Positions 28,225 through 37,691 of a DNA stretch of 64,000 nt are shown in pieces. The DNA comes from Dictyobacter kobayashii (GTDB lineage Bacteria > Chloroflexota > Ktedonobacteria > Ktedonobacterales > Ktedonobacteraceae). The stretch covers positions 992,001-1,056,000 of the forward strand of contig NZ_BIFS01000002.1 in the NCBI RefSeq assembly GCF_003967555.1, given 5' to 3'. The position numbers and the translations under genes are program-made. Numbering within the stretch: the first letter of the stretch is position 1; each line of letters begins with the position of its first letter. A model generated the notes under the pieces. It had not been told where the DNA came from, did not search any database, and saw only the letters and a program-made list of their open reading frames with translations.

Positions 28225-30288
28225 ATGAATAGTACACCAGAAAAACGCCTGGGCAATTATAGACTGATACGCTTATTAGGGCGCGGTGGCTTTGCTGATG
28301 TCTATTATGGAGAGCATGTTTACCTCAAAACACCCGCAGCCATCAAGGTTCTCCATGTCCACCTGGGAGAAAAAGCGCAGGCCAACTTCCTACAAGAGGC
28401 CCGTCTGGTGGCCCGCTTAGAACATCCTCACATCATTACCGTGCTGGAATTTGGGATCGAAAAAGGTGTCCCTTATCTGGTCATGGAATATGCGCCCCAT
28501 GGCACTTTACGCCAGCATTATCCCAAGGGGACACCTTTAACAGCCAGCAGCATTACACCTTATGTGTTGCAAGTCGCGGCGGCCCTGCAACATACCCATG
28601 ATCAAGGACTTATCCATCGCGATATCAAGCCTGAAAATATGCTGCTACGCGGCGAAAAGGACCTGTTGCTCAGTGACTTTGGTATCGCACAGGTGATACA
28701 AAACGCACAGGCAAGCAGTAAAGAGCAAAAAATCGTAGGCACGATTCTTTATATGGCCCCCGAACAACTAAAGAGCGAAACCAATCCTGCCAGCGACCAG
28801 TATGCATTAGCCGCCGTCATCTATGAATGGTTGAGTGGTGCGGCACCTTTTTATGGCTCGTTTACAGAAATAGCGATTCAACACGCGCTAACCGCGCCGC
28901 CGCCGCTCAGCAAACGCCTATCACATATTACAGCAGAGATCGAAGAAGTTGTAATGATTGCCCTCAGCAAGACGCCCGAGAAACGCTTTCGCAGCATCAA
29001 AGCGTTCGCGACCGCCTTTGAACAGGCCAGTCAGGTCCCGAACGCCTCAACAACCATCCTGGCACAAAATCGCGACAAATATTCACATCCGATAGTTAAA
29101 GACCAGCAGCCAGTCAGCGCGCAACGCCGTTTCACCCGACGTAATGTGGCATTTGGTTTGATCGCCGGGACAGGAACCATTCTCGCAGGTGCCCTCGCAT
29201 ATCAGCCCTTACAGCACGAAGTACAGGCCTGGCTCCATCCTATCTCAACGCCAAAACCCATTATCAGACGTCGACCCCGTGCCACACCAACCCCCACGCC
29301 AGGACCAGGCGCCACAATCTATACATACCACGGCCACAGAGTCATTATCCGGACTCTCGCGTGGTCACAAGACAGCCAGGAGATAGTATCAGCGGCCGAG
29401 AACGTGCAGATATGGAACGCCTTCACAGGTCAACAACGCCTCCAGTATGGTCCCAACAACTATATGATAGGTGCAGACTATGCCATGGCATGGTCACCCA
29501 ACCACCAATATATCGCCTCCAGCATGTCATCGAATGCCGGAATATTAGAAGTACATATCTGGGATGCCCAGAACGCCCAGGACACAGCCATCTGCCACTT
29601 ACCAACTAATTTTGGACTTGATACCATCACCTGGTCTCCCAACAACCTGCAAGTAGCTTCAGATTTCAACGACGGCACCCATACGAGCATCGTGATCTGG
29701 GATGCGGCAACTGGTAGGCAGGTCACAATGTATCCGGAAGCGGCCAAACAAACAACGGTCGTCGCCTGGTCACCAACAGATCAATTACTGGCCACCGCCG
29801 ATGATAACGTCGTCAACATCTGGGACACCACCACTGGAACAATCAAGCAGACATATCAAGGGCACAAAGATGCTGTCAACATTCCAACGCTGGCCTGGTC
29901 ACCGGACGGCAAATATATCGCCTCCGGCAGTGGATATATACCAGCAGGTACAGCCACGGCAGCTAAAAACGCCAATACCATCCATGTCTGGCGCAGCAAC
30001 GATGCCACCCCAATCCAGATCTACTATGGTCATAACGCGCCACCGTCCGCGTTAGCCTGGTCGCCTGATGGCAAACATATCGTCTCCGGCAACAGTTTCG
30101 CAGGCTTAAATACATTCACAGATCCTCAGATCTGGGAAGTCGCCAGCGGTCGCACAATACTACGCCATCGGGCCGGAGATAGCATTACCGCCCAATCTGA
30201 CGTCACAGCCCTGGCCTGGTCTCCCAATGGAAATTTCATTGCCTCGGGCAGCATCAATGGCTTGATAGAAATATGGAAAACAAATTGA
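28225..30288 (+). CDS. Membrane Ser/Thr protein kinase with WD40 propeller (3 of 3)
   Basis: A 687-residue paralogue with an intact kinase: LGRGGFADVYYGEH, AIKVL, HRDIKPEN, DFG, MAPEQLK and DQYALAAVIYEWLSG. A TM helix lies near residues 302-327, followed by a Pro/Thr-rich spacer and seven WD40 blades (LAWSQD, MAWSPN, ITWSPN, VAWSPT, LAWSPD, LAWSPD, LAWSPN). GGAGGAG precedes the ATG. With one pseudokinase between two active kinases, hetero-assembly is plausible but unproven. Confidence -1.
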   Translation: MNSTPEKRLGNYRLIRLLGRGGFADVYYGEHVYLKTPAAIKVLHVHLGEKAQANFLQEARLVARLEHPHIITVLEFGIEKGVPYLVMEYAPHGTLRQHYPKGTPLTASSITPYVLQVAAALQHTHDQGLIHRDIKPENMLLRGEKDLLLSDFGIAQVIQNAQASSKEQKIVGTILYMAPEQLKSETNPASDQYALAAVIYEWLSGAAPFYGSFTEIAIQHALTAPPPLSKRLSHITAEIEEVVMIALSKTPEKRFRSIKAFATAFEQASQVPNASTTILAQNRDKYSHPIVKDQQPVSAQRRFTRRNVAFGLIAGTGTILAGALAYQPLQHEVQAWLHPISTPKPIIRRRPRATPTPTPGPGATIYTYHGHRVIIRTLAWSQDSQEIVSAAENVQIWNAFTGQQRLQYGPNNYMIGADYAMAWSPNHQYIASSMSSNAGILEVHIWDAQNAQDTAICHLPTNFGLDTITWSPNNLQVASDFNDGTHTSIVIWDAATGRQVTMYPEAAKQTTVVAWSPTDQLLATADDNVVNIWDTTTGTIKQTYQGHKDAVNIPTLAWSPDGKYIASGSGYIPAGTATAAKNANTIHVWRSNDATPIQIYYGHNAPPSALAWSPDGKHIVSGNSFAGLNTFTDPQIWEVASGRTILRHRAGDSITAQSDVTALAWSPNGNFIASGSINGLIEIWKTN

Positions 30289-30574
30289 TAGCATGCCAGC
30301 GGCTGCCCTACTTCCACTGTTAAGCTTGACATCCTATTTATTCATGAATATTATTTATTGGTATATTTATACAAAGTATGGACAACTTCATTATTAGACT
30401 TTGTATTTCTACTGATGCAGTAGAAAATAATAGCATAAAATAAAGTTTTATTTTATGCCGCTTATATATGAAGTAGAGTGAAATGGCTTATATCCCCAGT
30501 CATATATACAAAAACAATTATTCGCAAATCCACTTGAACTTTCTTCACACGTGCCGGGTAAGGAAAGACATACA

Positions 30575-32377
30575 ATGAATAGTACATCATATGACTCCTT
30601 TGATAAGGAGATAGAACAGGATGTAATTACGGTAGCCAACCGACTTATTGCTGTGTTTGAAGCCATCTCAGATGCTGTTCTGGTCTATGATCTGAGAGGC
30701 ACAATACTCCATATAAATCCAGCAGCCATCTACCTTTTTGGGTGTAAATCAGCAAAAGATGCGATCGGGCAAAAGTGTTTCCAGCTCATGGACCGTTACC
30801 AGGTCTACGATGAGAATGGCAAGCAACTACAGGCCCAGCAGATGTGGATGAGTCATATCAAGGATGATGAATCCTGTGGCAACGAACAGCATCAAGCACA
30901 GGATATCATGATCCGCTTTCCCTCTGGATGTGAATGCCAACTCAATATAGCAGGTTCACCGATTCATGACCAAAAAGGCAAAATTATCGGAGGCGTGTGT
31001 GTTTTCCGTGATGTCACCGAGCAACGTCAAAAATCGCGCCAGGCGATGGAAACGCTAGCCTCCTTGCTAGTGGTAGCCGAAGAATTGGTCCGCTTTCCAG
31101 AACGGATCGATAAGCTAAGCGACACATTTAGCATATCCCTGCCATCAATTGGTTCGGCGGCTCAACGCCTGGCCGAGATACTCCATCAAGTGCTTGAAAG
31201 CAACACGGTTGGTATCTCATCTTTAACCCCCTCGCAACATCTCAATCTAATCGGTATCAGTGGTCTGCCAGAGGAAGAAATTGCAGCAGCCAGAGCAGAA
31301 GTAGATAAATCTACACTGGCAGATTACTTTGAAGATAAAGATATCAGTGATCTTTACACCAACACAGTAATATTGCGCAATCTCGTACAACATCCTTTTG
31401 AGCAGCGCTCTGCGTTTGGGATGAGTAATCTCTTAGTTGCGCCGATGATGATTGGGACACAGCTAATTGGTATTTTCTTTATCGATAGGGCTGAGGATCG
31501 TCCCTATACGCAAGAGGAAATTGCCGTAGTCAAAGCGATCGCCAAGCTGAACGCGCTGGTCATCGAACGGGTGCGCCTGTTAGGAGAATGGGCCCAGACA
31601 CGCTCTAATGAGATAGCCCTGGAAGAGACGAATCGTCGTTTCGATACCTTCCTCAGCATTGCCAGCCATGAATTAAGAACGCCACTCACCGGTATTCGTG
31701 GCAACGTGCAACTGGCATTGCGCCGTATCGAGAAGATCAAAGCATGTGCGACCGATATCGCAAAAACGACGCTCTTAAAAGAGGGTGAGCGCATTCAACA
31801 GCCGCTAGAAGAAACCGTGCGACGCGCGATAAGCCTGGATCGCATGATTGGAGATCTGCTGGATGCTTCACGGATTCGGGCCAATAATTTTGTGGTTTCA
31901 ATGAAACCATGCGATCTGAAAGAAATTGTACGCACCACAGTTGAGGACCTGCAAGAGGTCATAACCGATAGGCAGATTAGCCTTTATCTTCCTGAAGAGA
32001 GTCAGGTGCCTATTAGCGGCGATGCCGACCGCATACAGCAGGTAACACACAACTATATCGTAAATGCACTCAAGTACTCGCCTCCTGAAAAGCCGGTGGA
32101 TGTATATCTGGAAGTAAAAGATGATCAGGCCTGCGTCGAGGTACGCGATGAGGGTCCCGGCCTCTCTATAGAGGAGCAAAAACATATCTGGGAACGTTTC
32201 TACCGGGCAAAGGGAATTGAGGTGCAGTATGGTTCGGGAGCTGGCCTGGGGCTGGGCCTGTATCTATGCAGTACCATTATTGAACGTCACCATGGACAGG
32301 TTGGGCTCATCAGTAAACAGCATGAAGGTTCGACTTTCTGGTTCACCCTCCCTCTTGCCTCTCATCCGCTACCATAA
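30575..32377 (+). CDS. Sensor histidine kinase with PAS and GAF domains
   Basis: A 600-residue soluble histidine kinase. Residues about 25-160 form a PAS domain (AVLVYDLRGTILHINPAA), then a GAF-like region near 180-340, then HisKA with the phospho-acceptor in ASHELRTPLTGIRG, and an ATPase with N box, DEGPGLS (G1) and GAGLGLGLYLC (G2). There is no TM segment, so it senses something cytoplasmic. AAGGAAAG precedes the ATG at 30575; the frame extends eight residues further up without a site. No response regulator is adjacent. Confidence -1.
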   Translation: MNSTSYDSFDKEIEQDVITVANRLIAVFEAISDAVLVYDLRGTILHINPAAIYLFGCKSAKDAIGQKCFQLMDRYQVYDENGKQLQAQQMWMSHIKDDESCGNEQHQAQDIMIRFPSGCECQLNIAGSPIHDQKGKIIGGVCVFRDVTEQRQKSRQAMETLASLLVVAEELVRFPERIDKLSDTFSISLPSIGSAAQRLAEILHQVLESNTVGISSLTPSQHLNLIGISGLPEEEIAAARAEVDKSTLADYFEDKDISDLYTNTVILRNLVQHPFEQRSAFGMSNLLVAPMMIGTQLIGIFFIDRAEDRPYTQEEIAVVKAIAKLNALVIERVRLLGEWAQTRSNEIALEETNRRFDTFLSIASHELRTPLTGIRGNVQLALRRIEKIKACATDIAKTTLLKEGERIQQPLEETVRRAISLDRMIGDLLDASRIRANNFVVSMKPCDLKEIVRTTVEDLQEVITDRQISLYLPEESQVPISGDADRIQQVTHNYIVNALKYSPPEKPVDVYLEVKDDQACVEVRDEGPGLSIEEQKHIWERFYRAKGIEVQYGSGAGLGLGLYLCSTIIERHHGQVGLISKQHEGSTFWFTLPLASHPLP

Positions 32378-32419
32378 CCAGTCTGACACTCTGCAAAGAG
32401 TCGGATAAAGCACAAAAAA

Positions 32420-32459
32420 CTATCCCCCTTGATATATGACAATATATCGAGAGGGATAG
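32420..32459. terminator. Bidirectional terminator
   Basis: CTATCCC and GGGATAG flank an inner GATATAT/ATATATC stem between convergent histidine kinase and DoxX genes. Confidence -1.
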
Positions 32460-32517
32460 CCAACCAATCAATATTGCTCTACAGAGAGCCATTAATCAAG
32501 CTACTAGAGCGCTGCTA

Positions 32518-33039
32518 TTAAGCAGTTTTCTGGCCGGAGGCCTGTTTAGCAGACTGGCGAGTACTGCTAATAGTGCCAATCGCAACGACGATAATGGCGA
32601 CCAGTAGGACAAGCCAGAAAGCCAGGGATGGCAAGGTGAAATTAATAAGTGCATCAATGGAATACGCGCCAGGACCAGTCAGAGCCACAGCCAGTCCAAC
32701 GAACATCAGAACCAGTGGATATTCATAACCACCCTGGGTTGACCATAAACCACTTGACCAGTGGAAGCGTACCACCGCCATCAGCATGCTAGCAATAATG
32801 GCAACCGCTGCCAGAGGTGTCAACAAGCCTAAGACCAAAAGCAGACCACCCACAAACTCACCCAATGTTCCCAACAGAGTCCAGAACCAGGCAGGAGCAA
32901 ATCCCTGGGATTTCAACCAGCCCGTGGTTCCAGCAAAGCCGTGTCCGCCAAACCAACCAAACAATTTTTGGGAGCCATGTCCAGCCAGCAGTAGACCTAC
33001 AACCACACGCAGAATAAGAAGACCGATAGATAAAGACAT
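32518..33039 (-). CDS. DoxX-family membrane protein
   Basis: A 173-residue protein of four TM helices in the DoxX/DoxD fold, with the family's early RVVVGLLLAGHGSQKLFGWF and GLLLVLGLLTPLAA. Members are quinone- or thiosulfate-linked membrane subunits, often induced by electrophile or redox stress. The ATG at 33039 follows AAAGGAAA; the longer upstream frame overlaps the promoter. It diverges from an HxlR regulator, a common pairing, and has a consensus promoter at 33112-33140. Confidence -1.
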   Translation of the reverse strand: MSLSIGLLILRVVVGLLLAGHGSQKLFGWFGGHGFAGTTGWLKSQGFAPAWFWTLLGTLGEFVGGLLLVLGLLTPLAAVAIIASMLMAVVRFHWSSGLWSTQGGYEYPLVLMFVGLAVALTGPGAYSIDALINFTLPSLAFWLVLLVAIIVVAIGTISSTRQSAKQASGQKTA

Positions 33040-33111
33040 TATCCAATTTCCTTTCAAGGGTAACCAATGATTTGCTACTAACTTTTTATAAGTAGCAAGT
33101 GCGATGTCAAT

Positions 33112-33140
33112 AATATACATCCGTAACTAATGTTTGTCAA
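33112..33140 (-). promoter_or_regulatory. Promoter of the DoxX gene
   Basis: TTGACA (33135-33140), 17-bp spacer, TATATT (33112-33117), reading left. The -35 abuts ACTAAT repeats on both sides (CTAATGTTTGTCAAGTGACTA), a possible HxlR site that would also cover the divergent promoter. Confidence -1.
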
Positions 33141-33207
33141 GTGACTAATTTTATGTTAGTATAAATCCAGGATAAATATGATTTAAATAGGCGGGGGATC
33201 AAAAACT

Positions 33208-33570
33208 ATGGCCGAAGAAGAACCCATGTGTACACGCTATCTACAGGCGGCCAACTTAATCAGTAAACGCTGGACGCCACTCATACTCAGGGTATTATTA
33301 GTCAGGCCCAGACACTATAGTGAGATCGCGCGCGGCGTTGGCAATATCAGCGACCGTGTATTGTCCATTCGTTTGAAAGAGCTGGAAGAAGAAGAGATCA
33401 TTCAGAGGAAGGTATTCGCTGAAATACCTGTACGGATAGAGTATACATTGACGGCAAAGGGTAGAGCCCTCAATGAGGTTGTTGAAGCCATTGAGCGCTG
33501 GGGATCAGAGTGGCTTCCCCTGCCCGAGGAGCAGTCTCCCCAGCCCGAGAAACTGCCGAAAATCGTATAG
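33208..33570 (+). CDS. HxlR-family transcriptional regulator
   Basis: A 120-residue winged-helix protein: the N-terminal Cys in EPMCTRYLQAANLISKRW, then the recognition region GISDRVLS-like NISDRVLSIRLKELEEEEII and wing VRIEYTLTAKGRAL. HxlR proteins are dimers that often sense electrophiles or oxidants through an N-terminal Cys. Its divergent position from DoxX suggests that gene is the target, probably with autoregulation. Confidence -1.
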   Translation: MAEEEPMCTRYLQAANLISKRWTPLILRVLLVRPRHYSEIARGVGNISDRVLSIRLKELEEEEIIQRKVFAEIPVRIEYTLTAKGRALNEVVEAIERWGSEWLPLPEEQSPQPEKLPKIV

Positions 33571-33639
33571 TGATGAACATTAATGCGGCTGTCTTGAACC
33601 TTACCCCTGAAGACAGTAGAGAGAGCTTTCCCTGGCTGT

Positions 33640-33678
33640 AAGCGCGCCAGCCCTCGAACATTGAGGGCTGGCGCGCTT
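33640..33678. terminator. Bidirectional terminator
   Basis: Perfect 16-bp arms AAGCGCGCCAGCCCTC with a 7-base loop, followed by T-rich sequence, between convergent HxlR and dehydratase genes. Confidence -1.
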
Positions 33679-33691
33679 CTTTTATCATAGC

Positions 33692-34623
33692 TTATTTGCT
33701 TAGCAAGGACTCCAATTGAGCATTGCCACCACAGATAAGGATGCCAACGTGTTCATTGGGGGCTGGCTGGTACACACCCGCTTGTAGGGCGGCGATACCA
33801 GCCACCGCCGCGGGCTCAGCCACCAGGCGCAGCTCATTCCATAAACTACGCTGCGCCTGCGCGATAGCTTCATCATTTACCAGCACCACACGCTCCACAT
33901 AGCGTTGCGCGATTGAAAAAGGCAAGTCACCGACGCGCCTGGCTCCCAGCGCATCTGCCGCCAGCCCGCTAATCTCAACATCCACCGGAGCCCCGGCCTG
34001 CAAAGCTCGATACATACTGGCCGTCCCCTCAGTCTCAACCCCAATAACACGTACAGAATTCTGGAACCAGCTCGCGATACCACTGATTAAACCGCCGCCG
34101 CCCACCGATACCAGCAACGTATCCAGCTCGGGTAGCTGCTGAGACAGCTCATAACCGAGTGTCCCCTGACCGGCCACCACTTCAGACTGATTATAGGCAT
34201 GCACAACCAGGGCCCCCGTCTCCTTCGCTCGCAACTCGCTGGCCAACCAGGCATCAGCATAGGTCGCCCCAACAATATGCACCTCCGCCCATAAGAACGC
34301 AGGCGTTCAACTTTGATGCGCGATGAAATCTCAGGTACAAATATTTCCGCCCGATAGCCCAGCTGCTGAGCCGCATAGGCAACCGCCGCACCATGATTGC
34401 CGCCCGATGCAGCAATCACCTCTACAGGTGGAACCGACTGTGATAAAAGACGATTAAAAGCTCCACGTGCCTTGAAAGATCCAGAATGCTGCATCATTTC
34501 CAGTTTCAGTGAAAGATGGCCAGGGCAATTCCAGATACCAGCTTCAAGCTCAAACACAGGAGTATGCCGTACATGGGGAGCGATACGCCGGGCAGCGCGC
34601 TCAATGTCCTCTTGCGTAATCAT
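33692..34623 (-). pseudogene. Threonine/serine dehydratase (PLP), apparent frameshift
   Basis: A fold-type II pyridoxal-phosphate enzyme that would deaminate threonine or serine to a 2-oxo acid. The PLP lysine is in HSGSFKARGAFN, the side-chain loop in ASGGNHGAAVAYAAQ, and the glycine-rich phosphate loop in VSVGGGGLISG. Length once joined is about 310 residues, like short threonine dehydratases without a regulatory domain. The frame breaks at 34288-34290: one more G in the GGG run gives RSYGAEVHIVGATYADA, linking the two open parts (34087-34623 and 33692-34282). I think the shift is an assembly deletion. Confidence -1.
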
Positions 34624-35156
34624 GATCTGCGCCTTCTTACTATCTTTTGGATCATTATAGCACTTGCCAGGGAGCCGTATTCTTTCTGTAATACCTACGC
34701 AGCTTACCGCTATTACTTGATATGATTACAATATACTTAACCTTTTCCATTGCACTACTTAAAATGATTAAGCATATTATAAAGTAGAAAATAGCTACAT
34801 TTTTTGATCACGCGCTATAGTAATTTTATCTATATTTCTACACATACTTATCATCTGTGAGAGGTTTGGTTGTGCAATAGCGTAGTAGTATACATTAGAA
34901 AGTTTTTTCGCGAAGGAATATATCTAGATTCAGCTATTTGCTGTCCGCTTCGATAACTTTAAACAGCAGTTAGCAGCATTGTTTTGCATTTTGATTTGTA
35001 AATATCTACACATAGACATAAAGATAATTCCTTTTGAGCTGATAGGAAGGAGTCCTTGCATCTAGAGACAGCTGTGACTATTCGTCCGTGAGTGCATATA
35101 CGTAGAGACAAGCACAAAATCAGGAATTACCACCCCGTAGAACCAGGAGACGTCAC
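34624..35156. other. Intergenic region upstream of the substrate-binding protein
   Basis: A 530-bp AT-rich gap. I see no convincing gene. It probably holds the promoters of the flanking genes; GAAGGAG followed by an 11-codon TTG frame near 35048 could be a leader peptide but is weak. Confidence -1.
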
Positions 35157-36914
35157 ATGAAATCAAGCACATCAGCCAGTCGCCGTTTGATTCCAGCTTT
35201 GCTGTGTATACTGGCGGCGCTATTATCAGCCTGCGGCAGCACAGCACCGGCCACAACCAACTCCAACACAGGCCCAGCCTCAGCCGACAAACAGATTCTC
35301 ATCCAACCAATTACTGGTCGCGCTGACCTCAAGACCTTTGATCCCGCGCTGGCAGGCGATATTCCCTCCATCAACGCCATTAGCATGGTCTTTACCGGCC
35401 TGGTCTCCCTCAATGATAAACTAGAGGTCCAGAAACAGCTCGCCCAGTCTTACCAGGCAAGTCCGGATGGTTTGACCTGGACATTTAAATTGAAGCCCAA
35501 TCTAAAATTCAGCGATGGCGCACCTCTCACCTCCACAGATGTCGCCTACAGCATCGACCGCGCCCTGGACCCTCAGGTAGCATCAGGCGTTGCCAGCACC
35601 TACCTGGGCTTGATCAAAGATTCAGATAAGCGTAGCGCTGGCAAGCTTAATACCTTGCTCAATGATAGTATTCTCACCCCGGATGCCCAGACGATTATTT
35701 TAAAGACCTCCCAGAAGGCGGCCTATTTCCTGGAGGCCTTAACCTATAACACATCCTTCGTAGTTGAGCGCAAGCTTATCGATAAGTATGGCAAGACCTT
35801 CACTGACCACCTGGATGAAGGCGGTGGCGCAGGTCCCTGGAAGGTTCAAAAATTTGAGCATGGTAAAGATATTGTGCTGGTACCAAATACCAATTATTAT
35901 GGTGCACAACCCAAACTGAAAAAAATCGTGATGCCATTCTACAAGGATGTACAGACGGCCTATCAGGACTACCAGAACGGTCAGATCCATACCTCGGGTG
36001 TGCCCTCATCGCTGATCGCTAGCGCCAAAACGCTACCCGACAAACAATATCACCAGGTACCGATCCTGGCCATCGACTTCATTGCGCTGAATTATCTGAC
36101 CAGGCCGTTCGATAATCTCAAAATTCGCCAGGCCTTTGCCCTGGCACTGAACAAGTATGCGATTGCCCACGATGTTGGTAAAGATTCTAATATTGCCACC
36201 AACCATATTGTGCCACAGGGTATGCCCGGCTATAACCAGAACCTGACCGGACCAATGGGTGTCAAAGATACTAATGGTGATCCGACCCAGGCAAAAACCC
36301 TGTTTGAACAAGGTATGAAGGAAGAAGGCTACACAACGGCTAACTTCCCATCCGTCACCTTTACAGTCGCCACCGAAGGGTCCTCAGACGCCGCCAATAC
36401 CTTCAGCGCCATGCAACAGATGTGGAAAAATGCACTGGGAATCAATGTCAAGATCCGCGATACCGATTTTAATACCCTGCTGGACCAGGCTAACGCGGCC
36501 GCCAATAATCCTAAGGGTATTCAGATGTGGTATGCCGATTGGTATGCTGACTATCCAGATCCACAGGACTGGCTGACCTTGCTCTTTGGAAATGGGGCCA
36601 GCAAAAATGGTATGAACTATGGCCAGAATAAAAATCCATATGCCGCTGAGCAGCAGGCGAACCAGGCATTGATGGTGAAGGCGGATGCCAACGCCAACAC
36701 TACTGAGCGCATGCAACAATACAATACCGCGGAACAGGCCTTAATCAATGATGTAGCCTGGATTCCAATCGCGCAAGAGATTACAAGCTCGGTAAGAAAA
36801 ACCTGTGTAGTCGGTATGGTTGACAATGCTCAAGGGCTAACTCCACCAGACGATTGGGGCTCTATCTATATCTCAAATAACGCAACCTGTGCCAGCTCAA
36901 ACCAGTACAAATAA
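35157..36914 (+). CDS. ABC transporter substrate-binding lipoprotein, oligopeptide type
   Basis: A 585-residue family 5 (OppA/DppA-like) solute-binding protein. The signal peptide ends in the lipobox LLSACG, so it should be a lipoprotein on the outer face of the membrane. Family features include TFDPALAGDIPS, SYQASPDGLTWTFKLKPNLK, FSDGAPLTSTDVAYS and MWYADWYADYPDPQDWLT. GGAGACG precedes the ATG. No permease or ATPase genes follow, so it works with transporter parts encoded elsewhere. Ligand is probably peptides, though nickel- or sugar-binding members exist. Confidence -1.
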   Translation: MKSSTSASRRLIPALLCILAALLSACGSTAPATTNSNTGPASADKQILIQPITGRADLKTFDPALAGDIPSINAISMVFTGLVSLNDKLEVQKQLAQSYQASPDGLTWTFKLKPNLKFSDGAPLTSTDVAYSIDRALDPQVASGVASTYLGLIKDSDKRSAGKLNTLLNDSILTPDAQTIILKTSQKAAYFLEALTYNTSFVVERKLIDKYGKTFTDHLDEGGGAGPWKVQKFEHGKDIVLVPNTNYYGAQPKLKKIVMPFYKDVQTAYQDYQNGQIHTSGVPSSLIASAKTLPDKQYHQVPILAIDFIALNYLTRPFDNLKIRQAFALALNKYAIAHDVGKDSNIATNHIVPQGMPGYNQNLTGPMGVKDTNGDPTQAKTLFEQGMKEEGYTTANFPSVTFTVATEGSSDAANTFSAMQQMWKNALGINVKIRDTDFNTLLDQANAAANNPKGIQMWYADWYADYPDPQDWLTLLFGNGASKNGMNYGQNKNPYAAEQQANQALMVKADANANTTERMQQYNTAEQALINDVAWIPIAQEITSSVRKTCVVGMVDNAQGLTPPDDWGSIYISNNATCASSNQYK

Positions 36915-36954
36915 TAAGCGCTAAGTAGGTATACGTATACACCTACCCTTATAA

Positions 36955-36990
36955 AAAAGAAGGATGCGGCAGATGCTGCATCCTTCTTTT
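36955..36990 (+). terminator. Terminator after the substrate-binding protein
   Basis: AAAAGAAGGATGC pairs with GCATCCTTCTTTT over a short loop with a trailing T run. Confidence -1.
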
Positions 36991-37242
36991 GCTTTACATA
37001 GCTGATAGCATAAAAATATCATGAACATGACAAGAAGCAGATAGTAGTCTCGACACCCGTGACTCAGCTAGGATAGAATGCTTTGACAATATATATATAA
37101 GTGGCCCAGATAGTTCATTTAAAGCCAATTTAAGACCATTCATGTCACATGTTAATGAGACTATTTGTTTTACTTCTAAGTAACAAGGATGAGGATGTAG
37201 CAAGCACCTTCAGCATAAGATATCACTGCTTTACAATTTCAT

Positions 37243-37292
37243 AACATTGTTATACAATGTTTGCGTAATAACAAATTACAACAATGTTACGC
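37243..37292. promoter_or_regulatory. Two inverted repeats before the second BldC-like gene
   Basis: AACATTG-TTATA-CAATGTT (37243-37261) and GCGTAA to TTACGC (37263-37292) lie side by side 70-115 bp before the start codon. They could be autoregulatory sites; the rest of 36991-37359 is AT-rich with no gene seen. Confidence -1.
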
Positions 37293-37359
37293 ACTATTTC
37301 TATTCATATAAGTAGAAATGAGTGATCGTATATACAGAACCAAAAGGGAGTCTTATATA

Positions 37360-37548
37360 ATGAGTGATCTTTTAACAGTATCAGAAGTAGCCCAAATTCT
37401 TCGTGTAGATGATACCACCGTTCGCCGCTGGGTCAAACAGGGCGCACTCGAAGCCGTTGTGCTTCCTCACGTCAATGCACGCCAGGCTTATCGCATCAAA
37501 CGCGAGACCCTGGACAAAGTACTGGGCAGCCAGGGCTTACTCCAGTAA
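37360..37548 (+). CDS. BldC-like MerR-type helix-turn-helix protein, copy 2
   Basis: A 62-residue protein: LLTVSEVAQILRVDDTTVRRW, KQGALEAVVLPHVNARQ and AYRIKRETLDKVLG. It is nearly the same as the protein at 12859 in the DNA-binding part and differs mainly in the last ten residues. The ATG at 37360 has AAAAGGGAG ten bases upstream; the frame extends 14 codons further without support. It is followed by its own terminator and then the promoter array, whose heptamer direct repeats are the sort of site BldC proteins bind. That link is inference. Confidence -1.
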   Translation: MSDLLTVSEVAQILRVDDTTVRRWVKQGALEAVVLPHVNARQAYRIKRETLDKVLGSQGLLQ

Positions 37549-37573
37549 GCTTAAGCACAGCACGATACAGATA

Positions 37574-37618
37574 GAAGGAAGAGGCATACTAAAGAGTATG
37601 GCCTCCCTTCTTTTTTTT
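37574..37618 (+). terminator. Terminator of the second BldC-like gene
   Basis: GAAGGAAGAGGCATACT pairs imperfectly with AGTATGGCCTCCCTTC, followed by eight T. Confidence -1.
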
Positions 37619-37691
37619 GGGAACTGGACCTGCCTGGCTAGCGTTATCACCGTATTTCTAGCTTACGCCAGGCCCCCCTAAATTCATGCTT

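Noticed and set aside
23448..30288. Lanthipeptide-like locus (peptides plus kinase-cyclase)
   Set aside because: The neighbouring kinases carry WD40 propellers and not the lyase and cyclase parts of LanKC, and a terminator separates the peptides from them.
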